From Delphinapterus leucas (Eukaryota; Chordata; Mammalia; Artiodactyla; Monodontidae), in the NCBI RefSeq assembly GCF_002288925.2, contig NW_022098007.1:23699980-23763979 (forward strand): a stretch of 64,000 bases of DNA. The letters run 5' to 3'. The notes under the pieces were generated by a model. That model saw only the letters and a list, made by a program, of their open reading frames with translations. It had not been told where the DNA came from and did no database searches. A program made the position numbers and the translations under genes. Shown in pieces: positions 1 to 11,070 of the stretch (its first letter is position 1; every line of letters begins with the position of its first letter).

Positions 1-255
1 ATGGCTGAGTAATATTCCATTGTATATATGTGCCACATCTTCTTTATCCATTCATCTGTTGATAGAAACTTAGGTTGCTTCCATCTCCTGGCTATTGTAA
101 ATAGAGCTGCAATTAACATTTTGGTACATGACTCTTTTTGAATTACGGTTTTCTCAGGGTATATGCTCAGTAGTGGGATTGCTGGGTTGTATGGTAATGC
201 TTTTGCACAGCAAAGGAAACCATAAACAAGGTGAAAAGACAACCCTCAGAATGGA
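1..255 (-). mobile_element. Young L1 3' portion with 5' inversion, partial
   Basis: Positions 1-199 are the antisense 3' end of L1 ORF2 (complement of the GGAATATTACTCAGCCAT region). Positions 200-255 switch abruptly to sense orientation of a more 5' part of ORF2 (CTTTTGCACAGCAAAGGAAA). From 256 the text returns to a much older antisense L1M. This arrangement is the known product of twin priming: an inverted 5' part joined to the 3' part with loss of about 450 bp between. The 3' tail lies left of the window. Confidence 0.75.
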
Positions 256-564
256 TTGTACTTTTGATGTCATGTCTAAAACACTCCTCTCCAAGCCCTA
301 GGTCCTGAAGATTTTCTCCTATGTTTTCTTCTAAAAGTGTTATAGTTTTGCATTTTACATTTAAATCTATGATCCATTTTGAGTTTATGTTTGTATAAGG
401 CATGATATTTAGTAGGTTGAGATTCTTTTTGCCTATGGATATCCAATTGCTCTGGCATCATTTGTTAAAAAGGTTATAAATTTCTTTTGTACCTTTGTCA
501 AAAATCAGTTGATCCTACTTGTGTGGGGCTATGTCAAGGTTTTCTATTCTGTTGCATTGCTTTG

Positions 565-636
565 TTGGGTTGGCCAAAAATTTCGTTCTTTTATTCCCAT
601 AAGAGCTTATCTGAACGAACTTTTTGGCCAACCCAA
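565..636. mobile_element. Mariner-type hairpin MITE
   Basis: Perfect-to-near-perfect inverted repeat: 565-588 (TTGGGTTGGCCAAAAATTTC onward) pairs with 613-636 (ending TTTTTGGCCAACCCAA) around a loop of about 24 bases. The arms match the mariner-derived MITE common in cetartiodactyls, known in cattle as a source of miR-2284/2285-family hairpins. It sits inside the old L1M. Flanking TA duplication is visible only on the right. Confidence 0.8.
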
Positions 637-1776
637 TATATATCTAGCCCTCTACCAATACCACACAGTCATGATTACTATAGCTATATAATAAGTCTTG
701 AAATCAGATGGAGTGATTCTTCTCACTTTATTATTGCTTTTCAAAGAAGTTATTCTATTCCTTTATCTTTCCATATAAATTTTAGAATAATCTTGTCCAT
801 TTTTACAAAAAAAATCTTGCTAGGATTTTGAAAGGAATTGAGTTAAAACTATCAGTTTGGGGAAAATTGACATCTTTACTATGTTGAGTCTTCCAATCCA
901 TGAACAGAGTATGCTTTTTGATTTATTTAGCTCTTCTTTGACTTCTTTCATTAGCATTTTGAAATTTTCAGCATACAGATTCAGTACATGTTTTGTTAAG
1001 TGTATACCTAAGTATTTCATTTTCTCTGTAATGATTGTAAATATTACTGTGCTTTCAACTTCAGTGTCTGCATGTTCATTGATAGTATATAGAAATGTGA
1101 TTGATTTTTGTATGTTGATCTTGTCTACTGTGATGTTGCTAAACTTTTTAGTTCTGTAAGGTTTTTGTAGATTCCTTGGGATTTTCTATATAGACAATCC
1201 TGTTATCTGCAAATACAGTTTTATTTCTTCCTTTCCAATCTGTATACATTTTAGGTATTTTTCCTTGTCTTATTGCAGTGGCTAGAATTTCCAGTACTAT
1301 GTTAAATAACAGTGGTGAGAACGGGCATCTTTGTCTTGTTCCTGGTATTAGCAGGAAAGGATAGAATATTTCCTAATAAGTATGATGTTGGCTGTAGATG
1401 CTCTTCATCAAATTGAAGTAGTTTCCTTCTATTCTCAACTTTCTGAGAGCTCGTAATCATAAATTAGTGTTGTATTTTGTCAAATGCTTTTTCTGCACCA
1501 ATTGATAGTATCATATGATTTTTCATCTTTAATTTATTGATATGGTACATTATATTGATTGAATTTCAAATATGGAAACAGCATTATATACATGGAATAA
1601 ATCCCATTTAGGCATGGTGCACAATTCTTTATATTATTGGATTTGGCTTGATAATATTTTGTGGAGGAATTTTGCATCTATATTCATAAGGGATATTGGT
1701 GTATAGTTTTCATTTTTTTGTATTGTCTGGTTTTAGTATCAGGGTAATGCTGTCCTCATAAAATCAGTTGGGAAGT

Positions 1777-2108
1777 TTTTTTAAATTTTTATTTATTTAT
1801 TTATTTATTTTTGGCTGCATTGGGTCTTCGTTGCTGCATGTGGGATTTCTAGTTGCAGCGAGCAGGGGCTGCTCTTCATTGTGGTGCGCAGACTTCTCAT
1901 TAGGTGGCTTCTCTTTTGGCAGAGCATGGGCCCTAGGTGCGTGGGCTTCAGTAGTTGTGGCTCGTGGGCTCTAGAGTGCAGGCTCAGTAGTTGTGGTGCA
2001 CGGGCTTAGTTGCTCCACGGCATGCGGCACCTTCCTGGCCCAGGTCTCGAACCCTTGTCCCCTGCATTGGCAGGCGGATTCTTAACCACTGTGCCGCCAG
2101 GGAAGCCC
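1777..2108 (-). mobile_element. CHR SINE, long form, antisense
   Basis: Reads on the minus strand GGGCTTCCCTGGCGGC..., with the tRNA-like box B as GGGTTCGAGACC, and ends in a tail of TAAAT repeats (TTTA units at 1784-1811). Flanked by GGGAAGT on both sides (1770-1776 and 2109-2115). Confidence 0.9.
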
Positions 2109-3054
2109 GGGAAGTGTTTTTTTGTCTTAAGTTTTCTAGAATAGAATGTGTAAAATTGCTGTTAATTCTTCTTCGGACGTTTGGTAAAATTTTCCAATGA
2201 ATCCATATAGGCTTTTCTTTTAGAGGAGATTTTAAATTACAAATTCTATTTCTTTAATGGTTATAGGATTATTCAGGTAATCTATTTCCTTTTGGTTGAG
2301 TTCTTGTGGGGTTTGAGGAGTTTGTCCAATTTTCTAGTTATTGAAGTTTTAAGTGAAAAGTTGTTCATAGTATTCTCTTATTATCTTTTTAATAGCTGCA
2401 GGATCTGTAATATAATCCTGTTTCATTTCAGATATTGGTGATTTGGATCTTCTCTCTGTATTCACTCTTACTAGAGGTTTATAAATATTATTGATTTTTT
2501 TCAAAGAGCTAAATTTTGTTTTATTGATTTCCTCTATTGCTTTCCTATTTTCAATTTTATTGATTTCTGCCTTTTATTTCCTTCCTTCTTCTTGCTTTGA
2601 GTTTATTTTGCACTTCTTTTTCTAGTTTCTTGAGGTAGGAACTTAGATTATTGATTTGAAACCATTCCTAATTTATACAATAAGCAATCAGTGCTATAAA
2701 CTTCCCTCTCAGTACTGCTTTAGTTCTGTCCCATGTATTGTGATATGTTGTATTTTAATTTTCATTCAGTTGTTTATATTTTTTAAAATTTCCTTTGAGA
2801 GTTCCTCTTTGATCTATGCATTGTTAAGAAGTATATTGCTTAATATCTACTTGTTTAGAGATTTTCCTATTGTCTTTCTGATTTTGATTTCTACTTTGAT
2901 TCTGTTATTCTGAGAAAACAGATTATGTATGATTTCAATTATTTTAAATTTGTTGAAGTTGGTTTTAGGCTCGGGATATGGTCTATTTTGGTATATGTTG
3001 CATGGGTGCTTGAAAAGAATGTGTATTCTGCTGTTGTGAGGCAGAGTGCTTCTT

Positions 3055-3209
3055 TTTTAAAATTAAATACATTGTTTATTTAGTTATCTATTTTTTACAT
3101 ATTAGTGTATATATGTCAATCCCAGTCTCCCAATTCATCCCACCACCCCCTCCCCTGCTTCCCCACTTGGTGTCCATATGTTTGTTCTCTACATCTGTGT
3201 CTCTATTTC
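3055..3209 (-). mobile_element. 5'-truncated L1, 3'UTR fragment
   Basis: Antisense piece of a cetartiodactyl L1 3'UTR (CCCAGTCTCCCAATTCATCC area). Flanked by a 16-bp target-site duplication with two mismatches, AGGCAGAGTGCTTCTT (3039-3054) and AGGCAGAACGCTTCTT (3210-3225). Confidence 0.8.
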
Positions 3210-3599
3210 AGGCAGAACGCTTCTTAAATTTGGTTAGATCTCCCTGGTTGATAGTGTTTTTAGTTCTTCTATGTCCTTACTGATTTTTCTGTCTAGTTTT
3301 TCTATCAGTTTTTGAGACACAGTGTAGGAGTTACCAACTATATTATCTATTTCCCTTTTATTTTCTCAGTTTTTGCTTCAACTGTTTTGTAACACTGTTT
3401 AGGATTGCTATATCTTCTTGGTAGTCTAACCCTTTTATCACTATGTTTTGTCTTTTTCTCTCTTGGTAATTTTATTTGCTCTGACATCTACTGGCATACC
3501 TTTTCCCATCCTTTTACTTTCAACCTACCTATCATTATATAATTGAGGTGAATTTCCTGCATACAACATATAGTTGTGTCATTTAAAAAATCCATTCTG

Positions 3600-5883
3600 G
3601 GGTTTTCAAGATGGTGGAGGAGTAGGAGGACATGGAGTTCATCTCTCTACACAAATGCATCTACAGATGGAACAATTCTCACAGAACACCAGCTGAACAA
3701 TAGCAGAAGACCTTGGACACCGGAAAGGACAATAAAGGACCTTGCATAACCAGGTAGGACAAAAGAAAGAAGGGAGAAAGAAGAGGAGAGGAAGTGGGAT
3801 GGGACGTGCACCCCTGCGGGGGGGAACTGAAGCAGAGGAGAGGGTCCTGCATCTGGGGAAACCCCTCACTGATGGGGAAATCGGTTGGAACAGAAAGGAA
3901 GCATCTGAGGCTGTCAGAGGAGGGTGAAACAGCTGGTCTGTGGCAGACAGGATAGAGTGAGAGCTACACAGATGGTCCGTGCCATGGCCCTGCATGCCCC
4001 AGACTGGGACATGTGTCCACCGGCGCACGTGGGAGCTGGGAGCTGGAATGTGGGGATTGGAGAGCAAAACCCAGGGGGAGGACTGCTGTTGGCTGTGAGG
4101 AGACAACTTGAGGGGACAGGAGGGAGGAAATCCACAACTGGGAATGCCTGTGGAGGAAACCCAGACTGCCATGGAAGCAAGGCGCCACTGTTGAGTGATG
4201 CGCAGAGGGTGGAGCCACCATTGCAGCCTCTCTCTCCCCATGTGCTGGCCCCTGCCCCGCCCCCGGCACTAGGAAAGGGCCCTGATAGTGCTGGCCCTCA
4301 TGAGCCTGCCTCCAGGCACTAGAAAATGCTCCCACTAGGGCCGAATCTCTCTCACCCATGGCTGCCAGCTTCTGTGCACCTGTTGCCACTGGGGCTTCTA
4401 TGACCCAGGCAGCTGTGTCACATCCGCGGCCTGTTCTCACCAAGGCAGACCCAAGTGCTCTAGGGCAGCCCTGGGAGCAGACTCCTGTGGGTGGCCCACA
4501 CCCAGAGGTAGGGCTAAAACCACGGCTGAGCCCCAAGGGAGGGACAACTAAGGAAGAGGAACAAAAATCTTTCTGTCACCCACACAAGCTGCAGATTAAA
4601 TCCCCGTAATTGGCTTAGTAGACCCTGAGTCTGTGGAATATCTGAATGGATGAGTGTTCCCACAGATGAAACCAGTCTAACTCTGACAGCTCTGGACTCT
4701 GGGGGCAAGAACACGTGGGAGTTGGGCCAGATCACAATCTGAGCTGTCCCCAAAGAGCCCACAGCAGGTCAAGAGACCAACCTAGAGACATTGGAGGGCC
4801 TCCTGGGGAGGTGGAGGTGGGCTGTGGCTCACAGCAGGGGCAAGGACACTGACAGCTGAGACCCCATGAAAATGTTATTATTACTATTATTTTTCTTATG
4901 TTTTGATTAGTTCTGTTGTTTGGTTTTTTTAATTATTATTTTTATTCATTTTTATATATTTTGGGGGGGTTGTTTGTTTTTTTTCTTTTTAATTTTTAAA
5001 ATTCTTTTTAATATATTTTTTATTTTTATATTTCTATTTTTACTTTACTTCTTCATTGTTCTGTGTTTTTTCCTTTTTTAAAATCGTTTTTGTCTGTTTG
5101 TTTACTTTTCTTTGCTTTATCCTTCAGTTTGCATTCTGCTTTGTTTTGGTTTGTGTTTTTGTTAGTTTTGTTTTTAATTGTTTGATTTCGTTTTTGGTTC
5201 TTTTGTTTGGTTGTTCTCCTGTTTTCTTTGTTTTTGATTTTGTGTGTGTGTTTGTTTTTCTTTGGTTTTGCTTTTACCGTTAGTCTTTTTTTTTTTTTAT
5301 TGCTGTTGTTGCTGTTTGTTTTTTGGTCTTTGCTATTTTCTTGGAATTTGTTTCTCTTTTTATTTTTGTTTGTTTTCTTCCCCCACTTCTTTTCCCTTTA
5401 TTGCCATGACATGTGGCTTGCAGGGGTCGAGCCTGAGCCTCCAGGGTGGGCGCGCTAAGTACAGGATGCTGGACCACCAGAGAATTCCCAGCCTCGGGGA
5501 ATATTAATCAGTGAGAGCTCTCCCAGAGCTCTCCATCTCAAATCCAAGACCAGCTACACCCAACTGCCTGCAGGCTCCAGTGCTGGATGCCTCATGCCAG
5601 ACAACAAGCAAGACAGGAACACAAACCCACCCATTAACAGACAGGCTGCCTAAAGTTGTACTAAGCTCACAGACATCCCCAAACACACCACCTGAAATGG
5701 CCCTGCCCATCAGAGGGACAAGGTCCAGCTCCACCCACCAGAACGCAGGCACCAGTCCCTCCCACCAGGAAGCCTACACAAGCCACTGGACCAACCTCAC
5801 TCACCAGGGGCAGACAAAACCAAGAGGAACTATGACCCTGCAGCCTGTGGAAAGGAGACCTCAAACACAGCAAGTTAGACAAC
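3600..5883 (+). promoter_or_regulatory. L1 5'UTR (internal promoter region)
   Basis: GC-rich first half up to about 4865, a T-rich block at 4870-5395, then the CCACCAG-rich segment before ORF1. The 200-aa and 190-aa open frames read from the complementary strand of the first half are not genes. Confidence 0.75.
4870..5395. repeat. T-rich low-complexity block in the L1 5'UTR
   Basis: About 520 bases made almost wholly of T with G, with some A and hardly any C (runs such as TGTTTGTTTTT). It has strong strand asymmetry. It produces spurious hydrophobic frames rich in Phe, Leu and Val on the plus strand. Confidence 0.9.
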
Positions 5884-6789
5884 ATGAGAAGATGGAGAAA
5901 TATGTTGCAAATGAAGGAGCAAGGTAAAAACTCACAAGATCAAATAAATGGAGAGGAAATAGGCAGTCTACCTAAAAAAGAATTCAGAGTAATTATAGGA
6001 AAGATAATCCAAGATCTCGGAAATAGAATGGAGGCACTGATCGAGAAAATAGAAGAAATGTTTAACAAGGACTTGGAAGAACTAAAGAACAAACAAACAG
6101 TGATGAACAACACAATAACTGAAATTAAAAATACTCTAGAAGGAATCAATAGCAGAATAACTGAGCCAGAAGAACGGATAAGTGACCTGGAAGATAGAAT
6201 GGTGGAATTCACTGCTGTGGAGCAGAATAAAGAAAAAAGAATGAAAAGAAATGAAAATAGTCTCAGAGACCTCTGAGACAACATTAAACGCATCAACATA
6301 TGAATTATAGTGGTCCCAGAAGAAGGAAAGAAAGAGAAAGGGTCTGAGAATATATCTGAAGAAATTATAGTTGAAAATTTCCCTAACATGGGAAAGGAAA
6401 TAGTCAAACAAGTCCAGGAAGTACAGAGAGTCCCATACAGGATAAACCCAAGGAGAAACACAGTGAGACACATATTAATCAGACAAACAACAATTAAATA
6501 CAAAGAAAAAATATTAAAAGCAGAAAGGGAAAAGCAACAAATAACATACAAGGGAATCCTCATAACATTATCAGCTGATTTTTCAGCAGAAATTCTGCAG
6601 GCCAGAAGGGAGTGGCAAAATATATTTAAAATGATGAAAGGGAAAAACCTACAACCAAGATTACTCTACCAAGCAAGGATCTCATTCAGATTCAACAGAG
6701 AAATGAAAAGCCTTAGAGACAAGCAAAAGCTAAGAGAATTCAGCACCACCAAACCAGCTTTGCCGCAAATGCTAAAGGAACTTCTCTAG
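5884..6789 (+). pseudogene. L1 ORF1 (RNA-binding chaperone), broken
   Basis: L1 ORF1p trimerises through a coiled coil and coats L1 RNA. Here the N-terminal part (5884-6276) shows heptads (EELKNKQTVMNNTITEIKNT, then ITEPEERISDLEDRM). It stops at a TGA at 6274-6276 where the other copies in the window read TGG (CTCTGGGAC). A second TGA follows at 6301, and the frame resumes at 6310-6789 with the RRM and C-terminal domains (LSADFSAEILQARREW, LRDKQKLREFSTTKPALPQM), ending at TAG 6787. The copy is inactive through at least two stops. Confidence 0.85.
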
Positions 6790-6847
6790 GCAGGAAACAC
6801 AAGAAAAGAAAAAGACCTACAAGAACAAACCCAAAACAATTAAGAAA

Positions 6848-9800
6848 ATGGTAATAGAAACCTTAAATGTAAATAGATTAAATGCTCCAACAAAAAGACT
6901 CAGACTGGCTGAATGGATACAAAAACAAGACCCATATATACGCTGTCGACAAGAGACCCACTTCAGACCTAGGGACACATACAGACTGAAAGTGAGGGCA
7001 TGGAAAAAGAGATTCCATGCAAATGGAAATCAAGAGAAAGCTGGAGTAGCAATACTCATATCAGACAAAATAGACTTTAAAATAAAGACAGTTACAAGAG
7101 ACAAGGAAGGCCACTACCTAATGATCAAGGGATCAATACAAGAAGAAGAAATAACAATAGTAAATATTTATGCACCCAGTATAGGAGCACTTCAGCACTT
7201 AAGGCAAATGCCAACAGACATAAAAGGGGAAATTGACAGTAACACAATAACAGTGGGGGACATAAATATTCCACTTACACCAATGGATAGATCATCCAGA
7301 CAGAAAATTAATAAGAAAACAAAAGTCTTAAATGACACATTAGATGAGATAGACTTAATTGATATTTATAGGACATTCCATCCCAAAGCAGAAGAATACA
7401 CTTCCTTCTCAGGTGCACACGGAACATTCTCGAGGATAGATCACATCTTGGGTCACAAATCAAGCCTCAGTAAATTTAAGAAAGTTGAAGTTGTATTGAG
7501 CATCTTTTCCAACTACAACACTATGGGATTAGAAATCAATTACAGGGGAAAAAAACCTGTAAAAACAAAAACACATGGAGGCTAAACAATATGCTACTAA
7601 ATAACCAAGAGACCACTGAAAAAATCAAAGAGGAAATCGAAAAATACCTAGAAACAAATGACAATGAAAACACGACAACCCGAAACCTATGGGATGCAGC
7701 AAAAACAGTTCTAAAAGGGAACTTTATAGCAATACAATCTTACGTCAAGAAACAAGAAAAATCTCAAATAAACAGCTTAACCTTACACCTAAAGCAACTA
7801 GAGAAGAAGAAACAAAACCCAAAGTTATTAGAAGGAAAGAAATCATAAAGACCAGAGCAGAAATAAATGAAATAGAGATGAAGAAAACAATTCAAAAGAT
7901 CAATGACACTAAAAGTTGGTTCTCTGAGAAGATAAATAAAATTGATAAACCTTTAGCCAGACTCATCAAGAAAAAAAGGGAGAGGACTCAAATCAATAAA
8001 ATTAGAAACAAAAAAGCAGAAGTTTCAACTGACACCACAGAAATACAAAGGATCATAAGAAACTCTTACAGGCAACTATATGCCAATAAAATGGACAACC
8101 TGGGAGAAATGGAGAAATTCTTAGAAAAGTACAACCTTCCAATACTGAACCAGGAATAAATAGAAAATATGAACAGACCAATCACACGTACTGAAGTTGA
8201 AACTGTGATTAAAACTCTTCCAGTAAACAAAAGTCCAGGACCACATGGCTTCACCAGCAGATTTTATCAAACGTTTAGAGAAGAGCTAACACCTATCCTT
8301 CTCAAGCTCTTCCAAAAAATTGCAGAGAGAGAAACACTCCCAAACTCATTCTACAAGGCCACCATCACCCTGATAACAACACCAGACAAAGATATTGCGA
8401 AAAAAGAAAATTACAGGCCAAATTCACTGATGAGCGTAGACGCAAAAATCCTCAACATAACACTACCGAAGAGAATCCAACAACACATTAAAAGGATCAT
8501 ACACCATGGTCAAGTAGTATTTATCCCAGGGATGCAAGAAATTTTCAATATTTTCAAATCAATCAGTGTGATACACCACCTCAACAAATTGAAGAACAAA
8601 AACCATACGATCATCTCAATAGATGCAGAAAAGGCTTTCGACAAAATTCAACACCCATTCATGATAAAAAAAAAAACCTCTCCAGAAAGTGGGCATAGAG
8701 GGAACCTACCTCAACATAATAAAGGCCATATATGACAAACCCACAGCAAATATCATTCTCAATGGTGAAAAACTGAAAGCATTTCCTCTAAGATCTGGAA
8801 AAAGACAAGGGTGCCCACTCTCACCACTCTTATTCAACATAGTTTTGGAAGTCCTAGCCACAGCAATCAGAGAAAGAAAAGAAATAAAAGGAATCCAAAT
8901 TGGAAAAGAAGTAAAACTGTCACTGTTTGCAGATGACATGACACTCTACATAGAAAATGCTAAAGATGCCACCAGAAAACAGCTAGAACTTATCAATGAA
9001 TTTAGTCGAGTCGCAGGATACAAAATTAATGCACAGAAATCTCTTGCATTCCTATACACTAACAATGAAAGACCAGAAAGAGAAATTAAGGAAACAATCC
9101 CATTCACCATTGCAACAAAAAGAATAAAATACCTAGGAATAAATCTGCCTAAGGAGAAAAAGTCCTGTATGCAGAAAACTATAAGACACTGATGAAGAAT
9201 ATCAAAGATGACACAAACAGATGGAGAGATATACCATTTTCCTGGATTGGAAAAATCAATATTTTGAAAATGACTATACTACCCAAAGCAAGCTACAGAT
9301 TCAATGCAACCCCTATCAAATTACCAGTAGCATTTTTCACAGAACTAGAACAAAAAATTTTACAATTTGTATAGAAACTCAAAAGACCATGAGTAGCCAA
9401 AGTGATCTTGAGAAAGAAAAATGGAGCTGGAGGAATCAGGCTCCCTGACTTCAGACTATACTACAAAGCTACAGTCATCAAACCAGTATGGTACTGGTAC
9501 AAAAATAGAAATACAGATCAATGGAACAGGATAGAAAGCCCAGTGATAAACCCACTCACCTCTGGTCACCTAATCTATGACACAGGAGGCAAGAATATGC
9601 AATGGAGAAAAGACAGCCTATTTAATAAGTAGTGCTGGGAAAAGTGGACAACTACATGTAAAAGAATGAAATTAGAACACTCCCTAACACCATACACAAA
9701 AATAAACTCAAAATGGATTAAACACCTAAATGTAAAGCCAGACACAATAAAACTCTTAGAAGAAAACATAGGCAGAACACTCTTTGACATAAATTGCAGC

Positions 9801-10648
9801 AAGATCTTTTTTGACCTACCTCCTAGAATAATGAGATTAAAAACAAAAGTAAACAAATGACACCTAATTAAACTTAAAAGCTTTTGCACAGCAAATGAAA
9901 CCATAAACAAGATGAAAAGACAACCCTCAGAATGGGAGAAAATATTTGTAAATAAAGCAACTGACAAAGGATTAATCTCCAAAATATACAAGCAGCTCAT
10001 GCAGCTCAATTGCAAAAAAACAAACAACCCAATCCAAAAATGGGCCGAAGACCTAAATAGACATTTTTCCAAAGAGACATACAGATGGCCAAGAGGCTCA
10101 TGAAAAGATGTTCAACATCACTAATTATTAGAGAAATGAAAAGCAAAACTACAATGAGGTATCACCTCACACCAATCAGAATGGTCATCATCAAAAACTC
10201 TACAAACAATAAATGCTAGAGAGGGTATGGAGAAAAGGGAGCCTTCCTGCACTGTTGGTGGGAATGTAAGTTGATACAACCACTATGGAGAACAGTATGG
10301 AGGTTCCTTAAAAAACTAAAATTAGAACTGTCATATGACCTGGCAATCCCACTACTGGGCATATACCCAACAAAAACCGTAATTCAAAAAGATACATGCA
10401 CCCCAATGTTCATTGCAGTGCTATTTACAGTAGCCAGGATATGGAAGCAACCTAAATGTCCAAGAACAGAGCAATGGATAAAGAAGATATGGTACATATA
10501 TACAATGGAATATTACTCAGCCATAAAATGGAAAATAATTGAGTCATTTGTAGAGACGTGTATCGACCTATAAAGTGTCATACAGAGTGAAGTAAGTCAG
10601 AAAGAGAAAAACAAATATCATATATTAATGCATATATATGGAATCTAA
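6848..10648 (+). pseudogene. L1 ORF2 (endonuclease/reverse transcriptase), broken
   Basis: APE-type endonuclease: starts MVIETLNVNRLNAP, having lost about six residues after MVIET relative to the copy at 55844. The QETHF catalytic Glu and GDINIPL are kept, but the usual SDH near the domain end is SNY (about 7508-7516), removing the catalytic Asp-His. The reading frame is split into pieces 6848-7585, 7591-7848, 7689-8159, 8169-8735, 8689-9192 and 9192-9374 by stops and frameshifts, including an A-run at 8671. The RT catalytic FADD is intact (8926-8937). The Cys-rich end is recognisable to TAA 10646. Confidence 0.85.
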
Positions 10649-10986
10649 AAAAATGGTATAGTTGATCTTATTTGTAAAACAGAAGTAGAGACACATATGT
10701 AGAAAACCAATGTATGGATTCCAAGGGGGAAGCAGGGGTGGGATGAATTGGGAGATGGGGATTGACATATATACACTATTGATACTATGTATAAAATAGA
10801 TAACTAATGAGAACTTACTGTATAACACAGGGAACTCTACTCAGTGCTCTACGGTGACCTAGATGGGAAGGAAGTCCAAAAAAGTGGGGGTATATGTGTA
10901 CGTATAGCTGATTCACGTTGCTGTACAGTAGAAACTAACACAACATTGCAAAGCAACTATACTCCAATAAAAATAAATTTTAAAAG

Positions 10987-11069
10987 GAATGTAGGATGAA
11001 GTAGATGACCAGGAAAGTTTAAGTATTTAGGGTTAATTATTAGGTTTATTAAATAACCATATTTCTTGC
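10987..11069 (+). other. Probable L1 3' transduction
   Basis: Between the normal L1 end (CTCCAATAAAAATAAATTTT at about 10962-10982) and the downstream target-site duplication lie 83 bases unrelated to L1. They carry ATTAAA at 11048-11053 and a second poly(A) at 11070-11076. This is what read-through past the L1 signal to a downstream signal leaves behind. Confidence 0.6.
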
Positions 11070-11070
11070 A

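Larger units (their letters stand above)
256..3599 (-). mobile_element. Old L1M ORF2, antisense, left part
   Basis: Degenerate antisense ORF2 running from the RNaseH-side end at 256 to the endonuclease region near 3500, with many stops on the minus strand. It is interrupted by the hairpin MITE, a CHR SINE and a small L1 3'UTR. Its continuation is at 11071-12895, displaced by a sense L1 inserted at 3600. Confidence 0.85.
3600..11069 (+). mobile_element. Full-length, inactive L1 inserted in the older antisense L1M
   Basis: Starts with a typical 5' end (AAGATGGTGGAGGAGTAGGA at 3609), then 5'UTR to 5883, ORF1, ORF2, a 3'UTR, the L1 A-rich end near 10985, and 83 extra bases with a second poly(A). 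Flanked by AAAAAATCCATTCTG (3585-3599) and AAAAAAGTCCACTCTG (11071-11086), a target-site duplication with one substitution and one indel. Both ORFs are broken, so the copy cannot encode its own mobility proteins. Confidence 0.85.

Noticed and set aside
1777..2108. tRNA-like sequence in the SINEs
   Set aside because: CHR SINEs descend from tRNA and keep A and B boxes, but the fold and ends of a functional tRNA gene are absent.
3639..4536. 200-aa and 190-aa minus-strand frames
   Set aside because: They are antisense to the GC-rich L1 5'UTR and have no domain or conservation signal visible.
5056..5507. Phe/Leu/Val-rich frames that look like membrane proteins
   Set aside because: Products of the T-rich low-complexity block of an L1 5'UTR.
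5940..6563. 207-aa minus-strand frame with hydrophobic segments
   Set aside because: Complement of L1 ORF1; hydrophobicity reflects the antisense of Lys/Glu/Asn codons. The same artefact recurs at 9575-10072, 55063-55486 and 62287-62673.
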